In this document: in pieces, positions 49,624 through 61,467 of the stretch
Position numbering within the stretch: position 1 is the first letter of the stretch
Layout: every line of letters begins with the position of its first letter
Origin: Oasisia sp. SBJ-2009
Taxonomy: Eukaryota; Annelida; Polychaeta; Sabellida; Siboglinidae
Reading direction: 5' to 3'
NCBI GenBank assembly: GCA_964017155.1
Contig: OZ024863.1
Coordinates: 42,402,584 to 42,466,583, forward strand
DNA length: 64,000 nucleotides
Notes under the pieces: generated by a model
The model's input: the letters and a program-made list of their open reading frames with translations, nothing else
Databases searched by the model: none
What the model was told of the DNA's origin: nothing
Translations under genes and position numbers: made by a program

Positions 49624-51059
49624 TTATACATGGAGGATAGCAGAAAGAGAAGGGATACTTCTCATTTGTACATAACCTGGGAGTGGCATGGCTCACGGAG
49701 ATGCTAAGTGTAAAGGGGAACATTGTCCAGTATTGCTGACACAAACCATTGTGGATGGTGGAGTTAGTGTGATGAAGAAATTTGCAGACGATATATGTCC
49801 TTTTGATCCAGACATGGAGTCGTTGTGGCACGTGTACATGGGTATAGTCGACTACTGGTCATTTATTTAATGAAGATAATATAACTTTTATTGATGAGAA
49901 TATAGCGTTCATCGGTGCATACACCTCTGGTATTTTATATAGAATAGACACATTACATATGGCAAATTGGCAAAGCTTAATGGGAATTTTGTGTTCATCT
50001 GTGCTTACACTTATGGTATTTGGATGTAGAATAGAAACATTACAGATGACAGTGCTAATATGTTTTGTGAAGACGTCTTAGCGTTGATGTGGAAGAGAAA
50101 TATGGTGTATGGTAATGTTGACTCATTTTGCAATGATCTCATGTTTTATTGTAAAGGAAGTGAACTGGTCTCGTTAATCCACACAAATTGTTGAAGATAA
50201 CATTGTTTGTTGTGGATGAGAAATACTGTGCAATGTTAACAATTATTTTGCCATTGTTAAGAAGCAAGTATGGCACAAAGCTAACATAACGTGGCAAGAT
50301 GACAAACATTCACCAATACCGACACTTTTTGTGAAGATTACATATCTTGCTTTAGAGGCATTTGCAGTGACAATGTATACAACTTGTGTGAACAAACCAT
50401 GTTTTGTTGTGAAAAAGATTATGTGTGAAACTGTTGGCAAATTTTTTTGAAAAAACTTTTCTACATGGCAAACACCTCACATTGGGGTATCTACAATGCT
50501 TGGCAATGGTTGCACATTGGCAAAACCATAATTTTCACTGGAAGGTAAACATTGTATGCCGCAATGATGGCAGTTTCCATGTAGCTGATATTTAGTGTAT
50601 TGTATTGTATCACGTTTATACAGAAATTCTGGTATATGTGTGTAATTTCTTTCCATAATTATACATCTCATATAGATATGTTATTGTATGCAGCATAATA
50701 TAATGTTTAGTAGAATCGTGTAATTAACGGATGTTTTAGTCAATTTCAGAGTTATGTATAAAGTATGAAACATATTTTATGTACGAATATAATTATATAA
50801 ATATTACTTTACAATATTACAGCTGGTTGTGTGTTGGTATTTGCTATATAAGGTTTCTTGGTTTCCAAGTATGTAGTCAACAAAAGAAAATCTCCAATTA
50901 CGGGATCAGTTCATTAATGTCACTATATGGGTAAGCTTACTTAATGCATTTGTATTGAACAAATATCAATTGATTGTGCACTTGCTCACGCTGCCGACCG
51001 TACAGGATGAATGTCACTTTACCCACACATGGCATATCATGAGAATAAGGTTTGTTAAG
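49624..51059. other. non-coding with degenerate repeats
   Basis: 49905-49963 and 49991-50049 are similar blocks (GTTCATCGGTGCATACACC versus GTTCATCTGTGCTTACACT), about 86 bp apart. Related TGTGGAAGAGAAATA/TGTGGATGAGAAATA words follow at about 50090 and 50211. ORF 49688-49870 lies beside these repeats and is unrecognised. Confidence 0.4.
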
Positions 51060-51375
51060 TTGGCCGATTACGGATGCCTGTTTGCTCGCTGAGAGCACAG
51101 GCCATCGACCAAGGAACGCCACTGTTTTCTGCCCGTGGACATCCTCTCCATCTCTCCTGGTGTAACCCATCTCTTTTGTTTCTCTCTTTGTATCTCTGCC
51201 AGGTGTTCCGTGGCCTACCTCTTCGCCTCTTCCTTGGGGGGTTCCATGTGATAGCTTGACGGGTGATGGTTTCTGGATATTTCCTGAGTGTGTGTCCTAT
51301 CCACCTCCATTTTCTCTTCTTTATTTCATTTTCTATGGGTAGTTGCTTTGTCATTTTCCAGAGTTGGACGATCAA
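51060..51375 (-). pseudogene. LINE C-terminal fragment
   Basis: The minus strand reads [14 protein letters not shown], then [10 protein letters not shown], then GRPRNTW. These are the conserved tail of RT proteins from RTE-like or Proto-type LINEs of invertebrates. Only about 100 codons remain, with no RT domain, so it is a dead 3' fragment. The family differs from the fragment at 33270-34241. Confidence 0.75.
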
Positions 51376-51571
51376 ATGCAAAACTGAAGTTATTGTTTAT
51401 TCAATGAATCGATGGGATGCCACAAAGGTGTACTTTAATCGTGTTTTAACAGCAATGTCCGGTGTTGCTTCATCGTCGACTATGTATACTTCGATTGTTT
51501 TTTAATGTTATAGAATATCTATCAGTGATATGGTTTCAAAATGTGTGTGCTCACGTGGCATTCAAGTCTTA

Positions 51572-51591
51572 TACGCGCACGCACGCACGCA

Positions 51592-51629
<38 letters not shown>
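51572..51629. repeat. (CGCA)n/(CA)n microsatellite
   Basis: Short ACGC run followed by about 16 CA units. Confidence 0.95.
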
Positions 51630-51631
<2 letters not shown>

Positions 51632-51639
51632 TTTGACTT

Positions 51640-51968
51640 CTACGGACGGCGGACTTGTTTGACGCCAAAATCAGCGGTGTGGAACGGGAAGCGTGTCGTT
51701 CTCCCTGTTGCACCAATCACCGCCCGACTTCCCAACGCCCGCCTCGCTCGCCCAGTCCCCGCGGTGGGTGGTCGGGTAAATACGACAAGTTCCTCAGCGG
51801 ATTCTGTCAGTGTGTACTCTGCATTTCGCTGACCCAGGTCACTTCCTTTGGGGCTGTGTGTACGTGGTAGAGAGGCACGCTGTTCGTCGCTCTGGAACAT
51901 TTGGATACTCGGTTCTGTTCTCAACGTGTCGCTGTTGTCTCCCAGGGTAAAGGGTGCAGAGACAGGGA
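51640..51968 (+). promoter_or_regulatory. CpG-rich promoter/5' UTR region of Cripto-like gene
   Basis: The region has many CpGs (GCCCGCCTCGCTCGCCC, CCCCGCGG) and a CCAAT box in CACCAATCACCGCCC near 51711. It leads directly into the exon with the inferred start codon and a strong GGGTAAGT donor. Promoter function is inferred from composition and position. Confidence 0.45.
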
Positions 51969-53197
51969 ATGCGCCGATATATTGGGTAAGTCACACCGAT
52001 AGTCTGTTACGATTACAGTCATATGTAAGATGTTTTCTACAAGCTGTGTTCGAAAAATTTTGGTAAAACAAAAATTCGGTTTGTGAGGACATTACTTCGC
52101 TGGGTAAGTGTTTTGTAATAAACGGATTAATTGGATGACAATGATAATCGCCGTGTTTTGGGATGGAACTTGGAAGTAGCCAAATTACTGTCGTATTAAT
52201 CGGTATGGAATGTAATTAGTCTAGTGTTAGTTTAAATGGTCTCGGTCGTTCTTTCTGTTAGCTGTGGTAACTGACTCAGCGGTCTGTTGTTATTGGCACG
52301 GCATTTGTTGAAAGTACACCAAAACCAAGCTAGTGTGTTCAACAAAAGTTGTGAACCTGTCACATCGTCCTGCAATTCAACTATAACTCGTATGATTGAA
52401 TCTGCGAGAATGCTATCGTTTCATGTTAGCATGTTCGTGGCTTTATAGAATGTGCCAGTACGGCCGTTGAATTATTGCTTGAAACGTTCTTCTCCTTATT
52501 TCTCTCCTCCTTATTATTCTCCTTATTCTTTTCACTCCTTATTCTTCTCCTCCTTATTTTCCTCCCTTGCAAGTATCTGGCCATAAAGTTGTTCATTGTG
52601 ACGGTGTACTGAAGATAACTTGTCTTGTAAATGGTGCGTGTGTGTTAAATAAACGACTGTGTAATGATTACTGCCAGTTGTCGACAAGGACCCTTTGATC
52701 ACGGCTGATTGTCGTCTGTTTAAGCCGTCACAGTTATCAGCCTGTCGCGTGGACTCGACACATTTATGGACGTGTTCGGTTCTTTGTAGGGTCGGCGCGC
52801 GTTGGACACGCCGATATCTGTGTTTACTTTTACCGAGCTGGCAATTAATCGTTATCAGTGTTGTGATGGAGGACGTTCTGGACATTATAATGCTAGTTGT
52901 TATTAGTATTTGAATATGTAAATATTTCGATGCAAACGTTATTTTGCAGCAATGCTAGTTTCATCCATCGTGAGTTCTAACCGGTGTATATCTCTATTGA
53001 AGCTGGTAAACATACATAACTACGAATACAATTTTGATAACTTTATGCATACGACTGACAGTGACAAATTATGCATGATGTCGAAATGTGTATACTTTGT
53101 TGGGACAGCGCACACGTCTATATGTACATACATGCAAGCTCGCGAACGAATGCACGCACGCACGCACACCACACACACACATACTGTGTACACACAG

Positions 53198-53283
<86 letters not shown>

Positions 53284-55929
53284 CACGAACACAGAACGTG
53301 CGTGAAACAAGCGACAACGAAATTAACCGAACCATGATCCTGAACTAACGCGTCTTTGTGCTTTCTGACCCCGCAGTCTGCTCGCCCTGCTCTTGTGCGT
53401 GCTGGCCGGCGCAATGCAGCCCGGGGACAGCAGGTCCAGTGGGGACGCGAACGTCATCGGACCACCCGCCACGCACGCAGGTAGGTAGTAGGCACACTGT
53501 AGCTTGTACCGACTTGTTGCAAGTCGGGAAAGTGCCTTAGCGTGAGAGGGCTTACGCCCCGGTAAGACGACGCAGCTGGGTGGCATTAACCTAACTCGTG
53601 TACAAGCAGAACGCTTGAATGATCGTCTTGAATCCGAAGAGGGAACTTGTAGATTGTAGACTCACCTGGTGTATCGATAACGGTTATCTGTGTCATATAG
53701 CCTACAGTACAGTTTGTCTTTCGAACCTTCAAACGATCTACTCTTTCACGATGCTATTACGAATAACTTGCGAAGTCGCTAAATGTTATCGTTCAATATG
53801 CAAACAGTTCCGTTAACTTAAGCTGCTTTGCAACTTAGCCAACTTTTAAAACAGTTCATCCCGCCAACATTGTCTCCGCATGGTTGTATTCTGTTCAGCT
53901 CGGACAGTTTTTGTTTAGAAACCAATAAGTGCTCAGTTGGGTTTCTTCCTTGTATCCTGCGCGTGTACTCGGCAACAGAGTAAGCGCTTCTTTGATGGTT
54001 TGTCCTGTAAGACGCTTGATCTTTCTGTTGGCATTTGCTTAATCGGAAAGAGGATGCTATCGGCCTCGGTGTGCGTACGACGTTTGGGTTTTAAAGGAAA
54101 TGCAATTCACGCAGAAACTTCGCATTGTTTACAGTTGGTCCTGTAGTATAATACTTAACATTTTACTTGCAACTTATCGCAGTAGGGTACTCTTGTAAAC
54201 TTTTTTTTGGGGGGGACCAATGATGTTAAAACACATTTGACATTAATCTCAGGCGCACGAGATGTGTAACGGCGTCGCACCTGCAGTCCTCTAGCGCACC
54301 TGCGACTGCGAAGTTATTCTCTGCGCACGTCGTCGTATAAACAATGTGCTAATTTGCTTAACGACCGGTAACGTACTCGACTGGGTACGGGCCGGCGCCC
54401 GCTGTGCAAGCGGCGACGCTGAGCTTTGTATCTCGCGGTCCGCTCACGTAAGCGCCTTCCTTTGTCTGCCGGGAACCGCACAAGGACAAGTTGTTGACCC
54501 GCTCGACCCGTCAACGTCGTGCTCTATGCCTGCTCTTGCTTTGGCCTTCCGACATGTCACAGATACTTTTTGACGAAGAACAACCGAAACAAGTGGTCTG
54601 AAGACTGCATAACAGGCGTACAATGAATTGTCCTTATTGTATTTTTATTTGTTAATATGATAAATTCACACGGTAACCTGATAGTATGTCCTGTAGAATG
54701 CAGTCACTTTCGATAGAGATCATTGTGTAGCAAACTTGTTCAATGTTATTCGTTCTGTTTTTGCCGCAATTCACTCAGTTAGACTTACATATCTTAGTGC
54801 CTGCAATACGACACAAGCACTGATACGTTTCCAGTTATGGAAACGAATGCCATTTTTGCAAATATTCTTGCATCACTGTCTATTCCAATATAAGACGTTG
54901 TAGTGATGGAATTAAGTTAGTTATCGGTACTTATCGGACGTAGTATATTATTTGTTTTGTTTGCGCTATGCAGATGGTAGGTCTATGTCACAAAATGAAG
55001 CAGGCCAACACGTGTCAGTCAACCTCCTGCTGTTAATTCCGACGCAGATCTGCATCTGAACTGTCAGATAAGAACGTTAATGTGGGGCCTACGATCGTAG
55101 CCACCCGTGTCAGTGCATTGTAGTAGCCCTACCCCGGGGTGACATGGCGTCTGGATAGAATGTTGTATGTGTTTAATCCTTGCCAGAACTTCAGGAACGA
55201 ACAGTAGCAGTCTGGGTAGTCGGGTAAAGACTAACGTCCATCATTCAGAAACAATGCTGACACAGAATCTGGTGGCGCCACCAGTGCCAGTGGTTCAGAC
55301 ATATCCTCGGGAAAGTCACATACATAAGCGCACCTGAGCGAACGTTCGTCGCAGTAATTGAAATTAGTCGCGGGCAGTGTCGGGAAGTCATCGCTTCACA
55401 AACCAGTTGCGTATCCATCCTTTGAATAACCGCACAGTCCCCGTTTAATCTCTCTTTACCAGATAATGATGATAGGGGATCTTTAATGTGCCGTCGACGA
55501 CCGCCATAGCCTTTCATAAGGCCGAGTTGACTTTAGCGTTCACGGTATATTTCGGTTTAGTCAGCGGAGTACGTAACTCGATGCAACTGTAACCCGATTA
55601 TGGGTCGTTACGGGCCGGGCAGTGTTCGCTCTGCCGGGCAGGGTTTGTGGACCATCTGCGGTGTGTTCCCACGGCGCCGCTAATGTGTTTGCTTAGTGAA
55701 GTTCGGGGGAACGGCGGATTACTGAAACAAACGTTTCTGTGCGTATCGGCATTGGTGCTTGTGCAAGTCCTTACAGACAAGCCTGGCATATGTTATGGGT
55801 TTAGGTCAGCAGTCGCCCCGTGTTGTGTAGGTATGTTTGCACAAAAATACATAATAATTATAGACTCACATTAAAATGTGCAGATATAGTAACTATACAG
55901 TAAGTTACAGATATTTAGGTAAAATTATA

Positions 55930-55967
<38 letters not shown>

Positions 55968-56067
55968 TACATACATACATACATACATACATACATACAT
56001 ACATACATACATACATACATACATACATACATACATACATACATACATACATACATACATACATACA

Positions 56068-56099
<32 letters not shown>

Positions 56100-58389
56100 C
56101 TTGAAGCGTTTTATGCTAATTTCAGATCGAGTGAATTCATTTTGATTTCGAACTTTAATCAGTGTATAATTGCATCCAGTAATAATTCCAGTTGTAAATT
56201 GTAATACGATGTTGATAGAACACTAACAGATTACATATGTTTATGATTACGCCAGTGTTTGTTACAAAAGGAATACGACAAACAACAACATGCGTTTTCT
56301 TTGCTTAACTTTGGTACTTTTTAGTACGAGTACAGTATTGTCTGACGAGACAGACAATAAATAGACCGGACAGCCGCCGAGCAATTGACAGTTTGGCCGG
56401 TCAACAGGAGCGGGGGTGTGGACGACGCGTCTCGATTATGTGAAAACCACGTGCTGCTCGTTAGCGCCAATTAGCGCCGTGTAATTAGCGCCGATTGAGT
56501 ACGTAATACACACGATGACAGGTTGTTTGTTTTCGTTTGGCAGCAACGACAAAGACTGCAGACTGCTGTCTGAACGGCGGACTGTGCGTCTTGAGAAGTT
56601 TCTGTCACTGTCCCAAGTAAGCCGGTTAATTTACACTTTAGACAACCCTCAGCATGACTATGTTTACACTGTGTTTTAGTCTAGTAAAATATAATAATAT
56701 TTATTATTTATAAAAAATATCCAAATATGCTCAAAGCGCTGTACAATAAAATATAAAGCTATTTATTTTGTGTTAAAATTAATAAATACAACTGTAAAAT
56801 TAACTTTCAGAAAAAAAATGTAGATACGTTAAATTATTCATAATAAAACTGTTATATATAATTAACGACGATGAGTAAAATAAATAAACCAATAAATAAA
56901 TAAAACTACTTAATACTTTATTTACATGCAAAACACATACTAAACGATGGCATATATAAATTTCAATACATATGTATAAAAATAATATAAGATTAAATAT
57001 TTGAAACAATTCTTTTTAAAATATAACGTTATTACAGTCTTCCTTAAGTTCAATGCAACTATTGCAACACAACTAAATAATGTGTGTGTGTGGGCGCGCG
57101 CGCGCGCGTGCGTACGTGCGTGTGTTTGGACACGTACTTGTGTCCTTGTGCTCGTCCATGTATGGGACCGTGCGCATCCATTTGTCTGTTTTTCAAACAC
57201 AGTAGTTTAAAAGAAACAAGCGGGTCCCGTAACTGGAACCCTTACTCAGAGAGTTCCAGTTACAAAATATCGCGCCATTTGACTGTACCAGTCTCTTTTG
57301 GCATTTATAGAAACTTCCACGGCCGGCACTGCGAGTACTTCATGAGGCGGCGACCCTGCGGCACGGTGAAGCATGACACGTGGCAGAGACGGGGGTGCAA
57401 CTTGTGTCGGTGTGTCGACGGAATCCTCGCCTGCTTCTCACGGCTTTTTGACGGCTGTGGTCAGTATAACCACCTTGAAACTTACGGATGTATACGTTCC
57501 CAGCTAAAAAAAAAAGGTTATCGGAAGTTTTTCGGAACGTTATTTCTACGTTACGATAACGTTCTCCTAACGTTTTTGGAAAGTTTTCTTTACGTTCCCG
57601 TAACGTTGTGTGGGAATTTTACTGTAGAACCTAATTATAGCCTTCTGCTAACGTTATGGAAAAGTTACTTGTTTGCTGGTTGATGCTTGGTTCTTGTCAG
57701 TAGTAAGCAAGCGCATAGTTAACATACCTGAATGCAATGGAGTAACAGTTTATCTCATTGTTGTAAACAGAGGTGAGGTTGGTATTGAATACCTTCGACG
57801 CTGGTCTCGACTTGTCTACCATCTCATGGTATCTTGCATTCTGCCATCTTAATATACTATTTTTTAATAAGAAGTAAAGATCTGTTAAACTGTAGCCATT
57901 CTCCCACGCCAGGTGTCGCTGCGGGCGATGATGTCACTATCAGTATCAGCCTACGGTATTGTGAAGACGCATGCAGTTGACGATACTAAATTAATACATT
58001 GGTACACATATGACGTAATGAGAATACCTGTCCAGAAATGTAACCCTGTGGATTGTGTCCAGAAATGTTGAAATGTCTTAATGTTTGTTACATTTTAGAA
58101 CGCGAAAGATTACTGTGAAATATTAATTACATCTAAATTGGTAGCATGCACCCGTGTCATCCAGTAATATCGTGTAGCCGATACAACTATATAATTGTAT
58201 CCGTTCGCAGATGACGTTCCTACCAACAGCAGCGCCGAGCCAGTTATGTACAACTTCCGGAAGACGAGACAAGACCGGAAGAACTCTATCCAATTGTCAT
58301 CCAACGATAGAAACGGTGCAAGACATTGGTCAACATGGCTGAGTGTCATCACAACGTGTGCAACGTGTCTTATGTTCGTCTCCCGTTAG
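51969..58389 (+). CDS. cripto: EGF-CFC protein (Cripto-like Nodal co-receptor), 5 exons, 173 aa
   Basis: Exons: 51969-51985, 53377-53480, 56544-56616, 57311-57459 and 58211-58389 (stop TAG). All phases agree and total 522 nt. EGF-CFC proteins are cell-surface co-receptors that link Nodal-type ligands to activin type I receptors. Order: signal peptide (MRRY then a hydrophobic core LLALLLCVLAG, residues 7-17), short linker, EGF (Cys48, 49, 55, 61, 63, 72; CCLNGG motif), CFC (Cys81, 94, 97, 99, 106, 114, with the HDTW motif containing His86 and Trp89, equivalent to the ALK4-contact His/Trp of human Cripto), a basic linker with an NSS glycosylation site at 120, and a C-terminal hydrophobic stretch 157-171 that may direct a GPI anchor. 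Length is close to human Cripto (188 aa). The start was chosen because ATG-CGC-CGA-TAT-ATT-GG ends in the phase exon 2 needs and completes a signal peptide. The Thr of the usual NGGTC is Leu54. Confidence 0.93.
53147..53281. repeat. (CGCA)n and (CA)n microsatellite
   Basis: Compound array in Cripto intron 1, ending about 95 bp before exon 2. Frames through it in both strands are artefacts. Confidence 0.95.
53481..55934. other. Cripto intron 2, first part
   Basis: No exon or element recognised. CpGs are fairly frequent between 54240 and 54560 and again at 55590-55700, but no reading frame matches a known domain. Confidence 0.45.
55935..56097. repeat. (TA)n then (CATA)n microsatellite
   Basis: About 18 TA units followed by about 33 CATA units, in Cripto intron 2. 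Confidence 0.97.
57080..57124. repeat. (GT)/(CG) compound microsatellite
   Basis: GT units passing into CG and GTGC units, in Cripto intron 3. Confidence 0.85.
57485..57660. repeat. AACGTT-rich repeat in Cripto intron 4
   Basis: At least six AACGTT palindromes spaced by 10-40 bp (for example GAACGTTATTTC, GATAACGTTCTCC, CTAACGTTTTTGG, GTAACGTTGTGTGGG). The pattern looks like an interspersed element rather than chance. It begins about 25 bp after the exon 4 donor. Confidence 0.6.
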
Positions 58390-58794
58390 AAGCATACATA
58401 CATTCTTACCACATAACATGATACATGAGCAGCAAAACAAACCACGATTGCATTGTGCAGGACATACATTTTGTTAGAGAGTTGCTTTGCTGATACGGTG
58501 ATTCCTGGTTGTTCATCAGATTCAGAATGCTCGGAAATGTACACAAATGACAGGTGTGGATTGTTACTGTTTGTAAGCTCATGAAGATGTTAGCAACTGG
58601 TTTACTTTCTGTGGAACCCGCAAGTCCCTCCCTTTCGTGGGCAGGACTCTCAAAGGTGCTATATTATTGCATTTATTAGTAGAAGCTGTACATAATCTCT
58701 GCATGTTTTATTTATATTATGTAATCTGTTATGCCTGAAAGGTAATTTTAGGACAACCTAGATGATTGTAGAGGCGTTAGATGTGATGTGTTTA

Positions 58795-58800
58795 AATAAA
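58795..58800 (+). terminator. possible poly(A) signal of Cripto
   Basis: AATAAA about 405 bp after the stop codon and just before the LINE insertion begins at 58857. Confidence 0.4.
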
Positions 58801-58856
58801 TCGGTAGAGTTTTCTATGATCCAATAAGCAACAATTGTATGTCTGCGTGTGTAAGT

Positions 58857-60515
58857 AGATGGACAACATCCACCCAAGAATTCTAAAAGAGTTAGCTGTT
58901 GAAATTACCCCATCACTTACCTTAATCTTTCGGAAATCATATGAAACAGAAGAAGTCCCCAAAGACTGGTTAAAAGCAAATGTCTCACCTATCTTCAAAC
59001 ATGGCCAAAAATACCTTGCTTCCAATTACAGACCCATCTCCTTGACATGTATAGCATCTAAATTAATGGAACATATCTTAGTTAGTAATATAATGAAACA
59101 TGCACAGTCACACAACATCCTTTACGACCTTCAACATGGCTTTCGATCTCGTGTGTCATGTGAGACACAACTCATCCAGTTCACAAACGACCTAGTCACA
59201 AATATGCAATCTGGCGCACAAACGGATGTCATAGTGATGGACTTTTCTAAAGCATTTGATAAGGTCAGCCATACCAAACTAGTTGACAAACTCCATCACT
59301 ATGGCATCCAAGGCAAAACAAATTCCTGGGTTAAAGTATTCTTAACCGATCGATCACAAAGAGTACTGATAGAGGGCGAGGCTTCTTCTGAAGTCCTTGT
59401 AACATCAGGAGTCCCTCAAGGTTCTGTACTTGGTCCCTGCCTATTCCTTTTTTACATTAACGACATTCCAGACAATATTACTTCTACAGTTAGACTCTTT
59501 GCTGATGACACCATAATGTATATAGCTCTTAAGCCTAAGATAAACACAGCTGCACTCCAGGAAGACCTTAACACACTCGACAAATGGACACAAAAATGGA
59601 AAATGAGTTTCAACCTTGAAAAGTGCCATGTCATCCCTGTTACAAGAAATAAAACTATCACTAAAACCCAGTACATTCTCCACGGACAACCACTTCAAAC
59701 TGTTTCACAAGCTAAATATCTTGGCCTAACCATAACATCTGACCTTCGGTGGAATGCCCACATAAATAGCATCTCTTCAAAAGCAAATAGATCATTAGGC
59801 TTCCTCCGCAGAAATCTAAAAGTATCATCAATCCAAATAAAAACTCTTGCTTATTTCACCTTTGTTAGACCTATCCTGGAAAATAGCTGTACTGTCTGGG
59901 ACCCTTACACCGCTACACAAATAAATAAACTTGAAATGATACAACGCCGAGCAGCTCGATATGTTTTACATCGCCACCATAATACGTCAAGTGTCACCAA
60001 TATGCTCCAGTCATTAGGCTGGAGATCCCTAGCAGACCGTAGAAAAGATGCAAAACTATGCATGTTATATAAAATATCAAATGACCTAGTGGGCATACCT
60101 GCAAATAAATATCTAATTCCTTCAAACACAGTCACTAGAAAGCAACATTCATTGTCTTACGTTATCCCTCACTCCAGATGTAACTACCACTTGTATTCTT
60201 TTTTCCCAAATACCATTCGACTTTGGAACTCCCTCCCCCAACATATTGTAAATAAAAACAGCCTTGATTCTTTTAAGAGCAATATCCAGACTTTCCATTA
60301 TTCCACCTTTTAGATATAACTAGTTTTTTTTTTTTTTTTTTTGCACGCATTACTTTTACATGCACAAATTACGGCTCTGATACACTGCAATGCACCCAAA
60401 ACGAAAAAAAATATATATATACATATATATATATATATATTTCTGATTTTTCCTGTTCGCCCGCCTGTATCTTCAGCATGTTGAAGCTAGGCGGTACTCG
60501 GAAGAAGAAGAAGAA
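58857..60515 (+). mobile_element. 5'-truncated Jockey/CR1-type LINE
   Basis: Begins inside the RT lead-in (normally GPDGIHPR; here only the end, DNIHPR, survives) and runs to a GAA-repeat tail (CTCGGAAGAAGAAGAAGAAG) after a CTAGGCGGTACTCGG segment. Its 3' UTR contains an internal T run (60325-60343) and a TA run (60406-60440). It is flanked upstream by Cripto and downstream by the DBT 3' end. Confidence 0.85.
58859..60313 (+). CDS. LINE reverse transcriptase, uninterrupted 484-codon ORF
   Basis: Encodes the RT plus C-terminal region of a non-LTR retrotransposon. Motifs in order: NIHPRILKELA (residues 3-13), NYRPISLTCIASKLMEH (55-71), FRSRVSCETQL (95-105), VIVMDFSKAFDKV (about 124-136, first catalytic Asp), SGVPQGSVLGPCLF (183-196), LFADDT (213-218, catalytic Asp pair), KYLGLTI near 287 and a WDPY segment near 346. 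No stop or frameshift breaks it, but endonuclease and ORF1 are lost by 5' truncation, so it cannot move by itself. The apparent start Met is inside the domain. The intact frame suggests a recent insertion. Confidence 0.9.
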   Translation: MDNIHPRILKELAVEITPSLTLIFRKSYETEEVPKDWLKANVSPIFKHGQKYLASNYRPISLTCIASKLMEHILVSNIMKHAQSHNILYDLQHGFRSRVSCETQLIQFTNDLVTNMQSGAQTDVIVMDFSKAFDKVSHTKLVDKLHHYGIQGKTNSWVKVFLTDRSQRVLIEGEASSEVLVTSGVPQGSVLGPCLFLFYINDIPDNITSTVRLFADDTIMYIALKPKINTAALQEDLNTLDKWTQKWKMSFNLEKCHVIPVTRNKTITKTQYILHGQPLQTVSQAKYLGLTITSDLRWNAHINSISSKANRSLGFLRRNLKVSSIQIKTLAYFTFVRPILENSCTVWDPYTATQINKLEMIQRRAARYVLHRHHNTSSVTNMLQSLGWRSLADRRKDAKLCMLYKISNDLVGIPANKYLIPSNTVTRKQHSLSYVIPHSRCNYHLYSFFPNTIRLWNSLPQHIVNKNSLDSFKSNIQTFHYSTF

Positions 60516-61467
60516 GATGTACAATCCTGTATTTGTTGGAAATAGACTGGCTGATATTACAACATAAATAAAACTACAACACGACTTGTTATGCTACCCG
60601 TAATGTAATATTTTATGGCAAAAAACACATTGTTTTATACAGAACATCATGTATTTTAGATCATTAGCCCAGCAACAAAAAAACAATAAACTTGAAAGGC
60701 AGGAACCACTCGATGAAAAGCTCCAAATTGGAAGACATCAAAAAAGATAAGTAACATTAGTATAAAAATACACTATATTTTTTGTCATCGACTTTGTTAG
60801 ATAAAAGCACACAAGTCATAAACGTGTTCATTAATCACAGATTGATTGTCTTGTCGCACACAAACAAAGAACCAACATGGTTGCTACTTTGAAACCAAAT
60901 TTGGCAACACTGGAACTGCTGTAAAGATGTAAATATATTCATGCCCGAGGGCAATATTGCAATATATCTCTCGTACCTCATCACTGCAATTTCCACAGAG
61001 AAAGGCATCGAGTATAACAATGGAACAAGATCATCAAAACCAGTCTGCTGGCAAGTCATGTAGAGTGATTCTACAGATTATCTGAATTCACTACACCAGT
61101 CTTAGTGCTTCTATACAAACCCTGTCAGTTCCTAATATATATGTATGACTCTCATATATGCTATAAAAATACATCATCTTCAAAGGCACATATTCAATAA
61201 TATCTGAGCCAGTGGATTGAGCTGCTCTTCATAACAAATAAACTCTAGCAAACATTTCTTAGGATTTCTACAAAACGTTACATTTATACATTTCAATACT
61301 TCAGGTTTCCAGACAGAAATAAAAGAAGAGTATATTATAAGGATGCGCACCAAATCAAAACAAAAACGTGCCATCTTCCTAGATTAATTTTTCCAAATAG
61401 CAGATTGGATTAGTATCGGTTTAAAGGATGTTTTGACTCTCCCCAAGCCATGCTACATTTTGTGTCC
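60516..61467. other. DBT 3' UTR/flank and spacer
   Basis: No other gene seen. The part nearest 61467 is presumably the DBT 3' UTR on the minus strand; I could not pick a convincing poly(A) signal. Confidence 0.4.

Noticed and set aside
52866..52969. ATG codons at 52866 and 52952 as Cripto start
   Set aside because: The first frame stops at once, and the exon at 52952 would end in phase 0, which does not fit exon 2. The 51969 start fits phase and gives a proper signal peptide.
55094..55110. GTGCATTGTAGTAG resembling miR-33
   Set aside because: The match stops after 12 bases and no complementary arm lies within 100 nt on either side.
55965..56097. CRISPR-like or regulated tandem array
   Set aside because: It is a simple 4-bp microsatellite with no spacers, in an animal intron.
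57084..57683. 199-codon single-exon protein spanning the Cripto CFC exon
   Set aside because: Only 57311-57459 is homologous to CFC; the sides are intron (microsatellite and AACGTT repeat) read through.
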